Below are positions 35,422 through 40,011 of a DNA stretch of 40,011 nucleotides, piece after piece. The translations under genes and the position numbers were made by a program. This DNA comes from Acidobacteriaceae bacterium (GTDB lineage: Bacteria; Acidobacteriota; Terriglobia; Terriglobales; Acidobacteriaceae): positions 1 to 40,011 of the forward strand of contig DAHUZH010000018.1 in the NCBI GenBank assembly GCA_027306695.1, read 5' to 3'. Positions within the stretch are counted from its first letter, which is position 1, and every line of letters starts with the position of its first letter. A model generated the notes under the pieces. It was not told the origin of the DNA and made no database searches. It saw only the letters and a program-made list of their open reading frames with translations.

Positions 35422-35793
35422 ATGACTAACGATCTCTATCTACCTGTAATCGTTTTGCTGCTTGCGGCCATCGCTTTTACTCTTTCGCCGCTTGTGCTGG
35501 CGTGGTTATGGGCAAAGAAGTTTTCTCCACGCAAACCTGGCCCGAGCAAAAATACAATCTACGAGTGCGGTCTGGAGTCGACGGGCGATGCCTGGATGCA
35601 GTTCCATCCCGGCTATTACCTGTATGCGATCATCTTTCTGGTTTTCGATGTAGAGGCGGTTTTTCTTCTGCCCTTTGCTGTGGCATTTACCAGTCTCAGC
35701 GCGGGAGAATGCATTGCCATGCTGGTCTTCCTGCTTTTGCTGGTAGAAGGACTGGTCTGGGCCTATCAAAAGAACGTGCTGGTCTGGACGTAA
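35422..35793 (+). CDS. nuoA: Complex I subunit NuoA
   Basis: About 123 aa from the ATG at 35422; a 12-residue longer reading is possible. Three membrane segments are visible (about 6-28, 66-88 and 95-117). The conserved loop YECGLESTGDAWMQFHPGYY and the Asp/Glu of the second helix (FDVEAVFLLP) mark the NuoA family. It forms part of the proton-pumping membrane arm next to the quinone site. It opens an operon in the order A-B-C-D-I-H. Confidence 0.95.
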   Translation: MTNDLYLPVIVLLLAAIAFTLSPLVLAWLWAKKFSPRKPGPSKNTIYECGLESTGDAWMQFHPGYYLYAIIFLVFDVEAVFLLPFAVAFTSLSAGECIAMLVFLLLLVEGLVWAYQKNVLVWT

Positions 35794-35849
35794 ACCTCGC
35801 TGCAAACTAAAGACAACACGCCGGACGCAGCGTACCGAAGGGTTCTGCA

Positions 35850-36491
35850 ATGGATGAACAGCTAAAGAGCGAATTGAGCAAGCAGGGAATTTTTGCCACG
35901 AGCCTGCAGGAACTTTACAACTGGGGCCGCAAAAACTCCCTGTGGCCGCTGAATTTTGGCCTGGCCTGCTGCGCCATCGAAATGATCGCAGCCACCATGG
36001 CCCGTTACGACATGGCGCGGTTCGGCGCGGAGGTCTTCCGTCCGTCGCCGCGGCAGGCGGATTTGATGATTGTCGCCGGGACCATCACAAAGAAGATGGC
36101 CCCGCAGATCGTCCGGCTCTACAACCAGATGCCGGAGCCGAAGTACGTCATCTCGATGGGTGCTTGCGCCATCTCCGGCGGCCCGTTCAAGCAGGGGTAC
36201 AACGTGTTGAAAGGGATCGACCGCTATATTCCCGTGGATGTGTACATTCCCGGGTGCCCGCCAAGACCGGAGGCCCTGATCGACGCATTGATGTTTTTAC
36301 AGAAAAAGATCGACAGTCAGCAGTTGACCGGGGCCGACAGAGCGCGCCATCTGGACCCGGATGCGCCGAGTGAGTTTATCGTGCCGCAGTTTGGCGCGCA
36401 CGATCTGGAGCCGCCGCAGAACCCGGAGATCTGGCGGCCTCCTTTGGTCGAAATTTCCTTAGCAGAGAAGAATGATGCTGGAAGCGATTAA
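35850..36491 (+). CDS. nuoB: Complex I subunit NuoB, N2 iron-sulfur cluster
   Basis: 213 aa. The N2 cluster ligands are all there: C40 and C41 (GLACCAIEM), C106 (MGACAISGG) and C136 (IPGCPPRPE). The family core [17 protein letters not shown] lies between. Residues after about 155 form a polar tail with many Asp/Glu and Pro, longer than in a typical NuoB. N2 is the last cluster before quinone, so this protein should sit in the connecting module. Its 3' end overlaps nuoC by 20 bases. Confidence 0.96.
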   Translation: MDEQLKSELSKQGIFATSLQELYNWGRKNSLWPLNFGLACCAIEMIAATMARYDMARFGAEVFRPSPRQADLMIVAGTITKKMAPQIVRLYNQMPEPKYVISMGACAISGGPFKQGYNVLKGIDRYIPVDVYIPGCPPRPEALIDALMFLQKKIDSQQLTGADRARHLDPDAPSEFIVPQFGAHDLEPPQNPEIWRPPLVEISLAEKNDAGSD

Positions 36492-37104
36492 ATCCGAGAT
36501 CGAAGCGAACGTTTCCGGCTGCCGGCTGGAAGTCGTTCCCAACAGCAGCCCATCAGGCCAGCACTCGCTGCTGATCGACTGCGAACGCGCATTGGCCGTG
36601 GCCAGGTTTTTGCGCGATGCCGCACATCTGCGTTTCGATTACTGCTCGAATGTCACTGGCATCGATTGGCCTGGCAAAGAGATTGTTGAGAAAGAGAAGA
36701 TAAAAAAGCTTGTCGATGGCGTCGAACAAGAGGTCGAAGAGGTGCGCAAGACCCAGTCCGCCGGACATCTGGAAGCCGTGTACCACCTTTACTCGATGGA
36801 GAAAAAGCACGGCCCTGTCATTCTTCGTATGCGCACGAAAAACCGCTCCGATCAGACCCATCTGCCATCGCTGACGCCGATCTGGCGCAGCGCGGAATTC
36901 CAGGAGCGCGAAATCTTCGACCTTTATGGCATCGTCTTCGACGGTCATCCCGATTTGCGGCGCATCCTGATGTGGGACGGCTTCGAGGACCATCCGATGC
37001 GCAGGGATTACGTTGAGCCGGACGATTACGAATACGAACCGACGCCGCACGATGAAGTGCTCGAAAAGTCGAAGCAGCACACCCATGGAGTGCGAGCGCG
37101 ATGA
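36472..37104 (+). CDS. nuoC: Complex I subunit NuoC
   Basis: 210 aa. The family signature is [20 protein letters not shown], followed by [14 protein letters not shown]. The region near residues 60-95 has a charged insert ([20 protein letters not shown]) not seen in short NuoC proteins. It is a peripheral subunit of the connecting module. Translation is coupled to nuoB (20-base overlap) and to nuoD (ATGA). The start may be the second ATG, three bases later. Confidence 0.94.
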   Translation: MMLEAIKSEIEANVSGCRLEVVPNSSPSGQHSLLIDCERALAVARFLRDAAHLRFDYCSNVTGIDWPGKEIVEKEKIKKLVDGVEQEVEEVRKTQSAGHLEAVYHLYSMEKKHGPVILRMRTKNRSDQTHLPSLTPIWRSAEFQEREIFDLYGIVFDGHPDLRRILMWDGFEDHPMRRDYVEPDDYEYEPTPHDEVLEKSKQHTHGVRAR

Positions 37105-38255
37105 GCACCGCGACCGAGGCTGTGCGTCTTATACCGAAACCGACCGACAGCCATGAATGCCAGTTGCTGGAAGTCTCGATGGGGCCGCAGCATCCCTCTA
37201 CGCACGGCGTCTTTCGCATGGATGTCGCGCTGGACGGCGAGCGCGTCGTCAAGCTGAAGCCGGTGTTCGGTTACTTGCACCGCAACCACGAAAAAATCGC
37301 GGAGACGGAAAGCTACCTAGGCTCCATGCCGTATACGGACCGGCTCGACTACATGTGCTCGCTGACCAGCAACTGGGCCTATGCGCTCGCCGTTGAAAAG
37401 CTGGCGGGGATCCAGGTCCCGGAACGTGCCGAATACCTTCGCGTGATTACTGCGGAACTGACCCGGCTGCAGAACCATGCCAGCCTGATCGGATTTTTAT
37501 TGCAGGACATGGGCGCCAGCGGAACGCCGCTAATGTACGCCTTCCGTGAGCGCGAGAAAATACTCGATCTTTTCGAGGCGCTCACGGGCGCGCGCATGAT
37601 GTGCAACTACATGCGCTTTGGTGGCTGCCGCGTGGACATGCCCGCTGGCTGGCTCCAGCAGGCGCAAAAGGTAGTCGATGCATTTCCACGTTTTCTCGAT
37701 GAATATGAACAACTGTTCACGGAAAACGAAATCCTGATGGCGCGCACTCAGGGCGTTGGGGTATTGTCTGGGGAATTGGCGGTCAATGCCGGCATCACGG
37801 GGCCGATGCTGCGCGCATCCGGCGTAAATTACGACATCCGCAAAGTGGACAAATATGGCATCTACGAGCGGTTTGCGTTTCGCGTCCCATTGGGAGATCA
37901 CGGCGACGTGTACGACCGCTATATGCTCCGCATGCTGGAGATGCGCGAGTCGGTCAAGATTTTGCAGCAGGCGCTGAGGGACATTCCGCCCGGGCCCATT
38001 ATGGACCCAAAAACGAAGATTCGCGGGTTCCGTCCAAAAGCTGGCGAGGCCTACGGAAGGACCGAGTCGCCGAAGGGTGAGCTTGGCTTTTATTTGATCA
38101 GCGACGGATCGTCAAACCCATATCGCTATCGCGTACGTCCACCCAGCCTGGTTAACCTGACAGTGCTGGAGGGCATGTGCCTGGGCCAGAACGTGGCGGA
38201 CGTTATGGCGATTCTGGGAAGCGTGGACATTGTGATGGGCGAGGTGGACCGATGA
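37101..38255 (+). CDS. nuoD: Complex I subunit NuoD (49-kDa type)
   Basis: 384 aa, a separate protein and not fused to NuoC. MGPQHPSTHGVFRMDVALDG carries the quinone-binding His/Thr region. GYLHRNHEKIAE, NYDIRKVDKYGIYERF and the C-terminal VMAILGSVDIVMGEVDR are all in place. It forms the quinone-reduction chamber with NuoB. In the usual order nuoE, nuoF and nuoG would come next; here a 34-codon ORF and then nuoI follow. Confidence 0.96.
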   Translation: MSTATEAVRLIPKPTDSHECQLLEVSMGPQHPSTHGVFRMDVALDGERVVKLKPVFGYLHRNHEKIAETESYLGSMPYTDRLDYMCSLTSNWAYALAVEKLAGIQVPERAEYLRVITAELTRLQNHASLIGFLLQDMGASGTPLMYAFREREKILDLFEALTGARMMCNYMRFGGCRVDMPAGWLQQAQKVVDAFPRFLDEYEQLFTENEILMARTQGVGVLSGELAVNAGITGPMLRASGVNYDIRKVDKYGIYERFAFRVPLGDHGDVYDRYMLRMLEMRESVKILQQALRDIPPGPIMDPKTKIRGFRPKAGEAYGRTESPKGELGFYLISDGSSNPYRYRVRPPSLVNLTVLEGMCLGQNVADVMAILGSVDIVMGEVDR

Positions 38256-38356
38256 ATAACGGGCGTACGGCCCACGATGGCCCGGCTGGATTTGCGGCGG
38301 CCGCAGGATTGCCCTGCAATTATTCTTTGAATAGAGGTCCTCTCTGTGCTGGGTGA
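38252..38356 (+). CDS. Possible 34-aa ORF between nuoD and nuoI
   Basis: It starts ATGA on the nuoD stop, reads MNNGRTAHDGPAGFAAAAGL and onward to CAG, and ends 11 bases inside nuoI. No domain is recognised. The exact overlaps at both ends suggest a coupling ORF, but a chance frame in a 90-base gap is also possible. There is no good evidence that it is a remnant of nuoE, nuoF or nuoG. Confidence 0.25.
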   Translation: MNNGRTAHDGPAGFAAAAGLPCNYSLNRGPLCAG

Positions 38357-38963
38357 AGGCATTCTGAAAGGTCTGGCGGAAACGGCCAGGAATTTTCTCG
38401 GCAGCTACGTCGGCAAAGACCGACTGACTACGGTGCAGTATCCGGAAGAACGCTTGCCGCAAATCGAAGCGGCGCGGAATTTCCCGTTCCTGGTCTACGA
38501 TGGCCCGGACTGGCAGCAGGGAATGCGCTGCGTCTCCTGCCTGATCTGCGAAAAGGAATGCCCTCCAAAGTGTATCTCCATCGAAAAAAGCAAGGACAAG
38601 AAACCGGACGCGACGGGGAAACCGCAGTTTTACCCAGCGGTATTCAATATCGACGTCTCCGTGTGCATGAGCTGTCAAATTTGCGTCGAGGTCTGTCCCT
38701 TTGAAGCCATCAAGATGGATGTTGAATTTGAATTGAGCACGGACGACCGCTTCGGCGGGCTGCTGTGGAACAAAGAGCGGCTGGCCCGGTCGAATGAATA
38801 CTATCGGCAGATCCATCCGACCGAGGCGGCGGCGGTGGATGCACACCTGGCCGAGGATAGGGCCAAGCTGGAGGCAAAGTCAAAAGCGGCTGCGGAAGCA
38901 AAGTCGTCCGCAACAGCGATGGTTTCAGCGCAACCGGCGAGTGGGGTCGCGGCGGAGAAATGA
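38346..38963 (+). CDS. nuoI: Complex I subunit NuoI, two [4Fe-4S] ferredoxin domain
   Basis: 205 aa with a GTG start; AGAGG precedes it. Two complete cluster motifs are visible: C62-x2-C65-x2-C68-x3-C72 and C107-x2-C110-x2-C113-x3-C117. These hold N6a and N6b, through which electrons enter the quinone module. Residues after about 160 form an Ala/Lys/Glu-rich extension (KSKAAAEAKSSATAM) not needed for cluster binding. With NuoEFG missing from the visible order, NuoI is the most exposed electron entry point for an external ferredoxin (inference). Confidence 0.95.
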   Translation: MLGEGILKGLAETARNFLGSYVGKDRLTTVQYPEERLPQIEAARNFPFLVYDGPDWQQGMRCVSCLICEKECPPKCISIEKSKDKKPDATGKPQFYPAVFNIDVSVCMSCQICVEVCPFEAIKMDVEFELSTDDRFGGLLWNKERLARSNEYYRQIHPTEAAAVDAHLAEDRAKLEAKSKAAAEAKSSATAMVSAQPASGVAAEK

Positions 38964-39061
38964 CCTCTCAGAAAAAAAGATTGAACATGCGAAAACTCCA
39001 CGGCGGCACTGTGATGTTTGGGCCGCAATTCTTCCTGAGCGTGGTGCGCGATGATGCCTGA
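38960..39061 (+). CDS. Possible 33-aa ORF between nuoI and nuoH
   Basis: It starts ATGA on the nuoI stop (MTSQKKRLNMRKLHGGTVMF and onward) and ends by overlapping the nuoH ATGATG. It is basic at the N terminus and hydrophobic later. No domain is recognised. It repeats the layout of the ORF at 38252-38356. It may be a coupling ORF or chance. Confidence 0.25.
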   Translation: MTSQKKRLNMRKLHGGTVMFGPQFFLSVVRDDA

Positions 39062-40011
39062 CGCCCTAACACCTCGAATGGTCGATCAGATATTTGTGAT
39101 CTCGAAGCGCTGGCTTTTATCCTATGCGCCAGCAGGAGTACAGCCTCTGTTCTCCGCCCTGCTGTCCGTTGTGCCTGTCCTGATCATTTTTCCGCTGTTG
39201 TTTGCGATTACCACCATCCTGGAACGCAAAGGTCTGGGACGCATACAGAACCGTTACGGCCCGAACCGCACAGGACCTTATGGTCTTCTTCAGCCCATCG
39301 CCGATGCCGTAAAATCGCTGACCAAGGAAGACATTGTTCCCCATACCGCGGACCAGGCGGTGCATTTTCTGGCGCCGTTCGTTCTGGTAGCGGCGGCGTT
39401 TCTTGCTTATGCCGTTTTGCCGATAGGCCGGAACATGGTCGTCGCCAATCTGAATGCTGGCCTCCTGTTCTTCTTCGCAGTCGGCTCCCTGGTGGAGATC
39501 GCCGTCTTCATGGCGGGCTGGTCCAGTCGGAGCAAATACTCTCTGCTCGGCGCGATGCGCGCCATTGCGCAGATGATCAGCTACGAGGTCCCGCTGGTGC
39601 TGGCCTCCGTGGTCGTCATCATGGCTGCCGGCTCGCTTTCCACCGTGGCGATCGTCAACATGCAGGCCAGCTATACGGGAATTTTCCCGCACTGGTTCGT
39701 ATTTACTCCGTGGGGGTTTGCCGGGTTCGTCCTCTTTATGATCGCCGCTACAGCGGAATCCAACCGCTCGCCATTCGACTTGCCGGAGGGCGAATCGGAA
39801 ATTATTGCGGGCTATTACATTGAATATTCCGGCTTCAAGTTCGCGCTTTTTTTTCTGGGAGAATATCTTGGCATGTTCGCCACCAGTGGAATGGCGATCA
39901 CGCTGTTTTTAGGGGGATGGTCCGCACCATTTTCTTTCCTGACGTGGCTACCGTCGTACTTCTGGTTTTTTGCAAAGCTGCTGGTGCTGATTGCTGGATT
40001 CATCTGGGTGC
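39051..40011 (+). CDS. nuoH: Complex I subunit NuoH, partial at window end
   Basis: 320 complete codons are visible and the gene runs off the edge. The start ATGATGCCTGAC overlaps the 33-codon ORF. The protein is very hydrophobic. It has the family segment ERKGLGRIQNRYGPNRTGP after the first membrane helix, GWSSRSKYSLLGAMR in the middle and FDLPEGESEIIAGYYIEYSG later, which bind at the quinone-chamber interface. It links the peripheral arm to the membrane arm. NuoJ-N would be expected downstream, outside the window. Confidence 0.95.
   Translation, partial: MMPDALTPRMVDQIFVISKRWLLSYAPAGVQPLFSALLSVVPVLIIFPLLFAITTILERKGLGRIQNRYGPNRTGPYGLLQPIADAVKSLTKEDIVPHTADQAVHFLAPFVLVAAAFLAYAVLPIGRNMVVANLNAGLLFFFAVGSLVEIAVFMAGWSSRSKYSLLGAMRAIAQMISYEVPLVLASVVVIMAAGSLSTVAIVNMQASYTGIFPHWFVFTPWGFAGFVLFMIAATAESNRSPFDLPEGESEIIAGYYIEYSGFKFALFFLGEYLGMFATSGMAITLFLGGWSAPFSFLTWLPSYFWFFAKLLVLIAGFIWV

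Overview
The window looks like a chromosomal segment from an acidobacterium (class Terriglobia or close). The call rests on family-level resemblance, not on a marker gene. The pointers are a 1,039-residue TonB-dependent receptor with an N-terminal carboxypeptidase-regulatory domain and terminal Phe, several secreted families that I associate with Acidobacteria, moderate GC, and dispersed intergenic repeats of the 'CATCC...GAGGGATCTGC' type. No rRNA or tRNA was recognised.

Layout. (1) 81-5299, minus strand: an AT-richer accessory cassette. It encodes a 68-aa zinc-ribbon protein, a sigma-region-4-like HTH protein, a 133-aa unknown and a very large secreted tail-fibre-like protein that is split by a frameshift. 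Two of the junctions are ATGA overlaps and two strong hairpins lie in non-coding gaps. (2) 5690-10289, plus strand: an S24-like repressor behind an AT-rich operator region, a 70-aa conserved unknown, a Gfo/Idh/MocA oxidoreductase and a bifunctional (p)ppGpp synthetase/hydrolase. (3) 10360-16139: a secreted protein, RidA, a HigBA toxin-antitoxin pair with a near-consensus promoter, a tyrosine integrase, a secreted amidohydrolase and a cold-shock protein. HigBA plus the integrase look like a small mobile island. (4) 16433-21306, plus strand: a dispersed repeat, a PLP decarboxylase, a leader RNA ending in a terminator-like hairpin, glycogen phosphorylase, GreA and a CDP-alcohol phosphatidyltransferase. 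(5) 21355-25821, minus strand: a Tat-exported bicupin of the oxalate decarboxylase type and the TonB-dependent receptor. (6) 26005-27201: an intact IS630-family element inserted in the stop codon of korB. (7) 27201-35136, minus strand: korB, korA, a dihydroorotate-dehydrogenase-like protein and a one-piece pyruvate:ferredoxin oxidoreductase. (8) 35422-40011, plus strand, divergent from (7): nuoA-B-C-D-I-H of complex I.

The most coherent biology is in (7) and (8). Two ferredoxin-reducing 2-oxoacid oxidoreductases stand back to back with a complex I operon whose visible order skips nuoE, nuoF and nuoG, the NADH-input module. This suggests, by inference, a complex I fed by reduced ferredoxin. 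Two 33-34 codon ORFs occupy the nuoD-nuoI and nuoI-nuoH gaps, with overlaps at both ends. The least explained biology is in (1), where a regulatory-looking pair precedes a giant fibre-like secreted protein; I regard it as the best candidate for an undescribed system.
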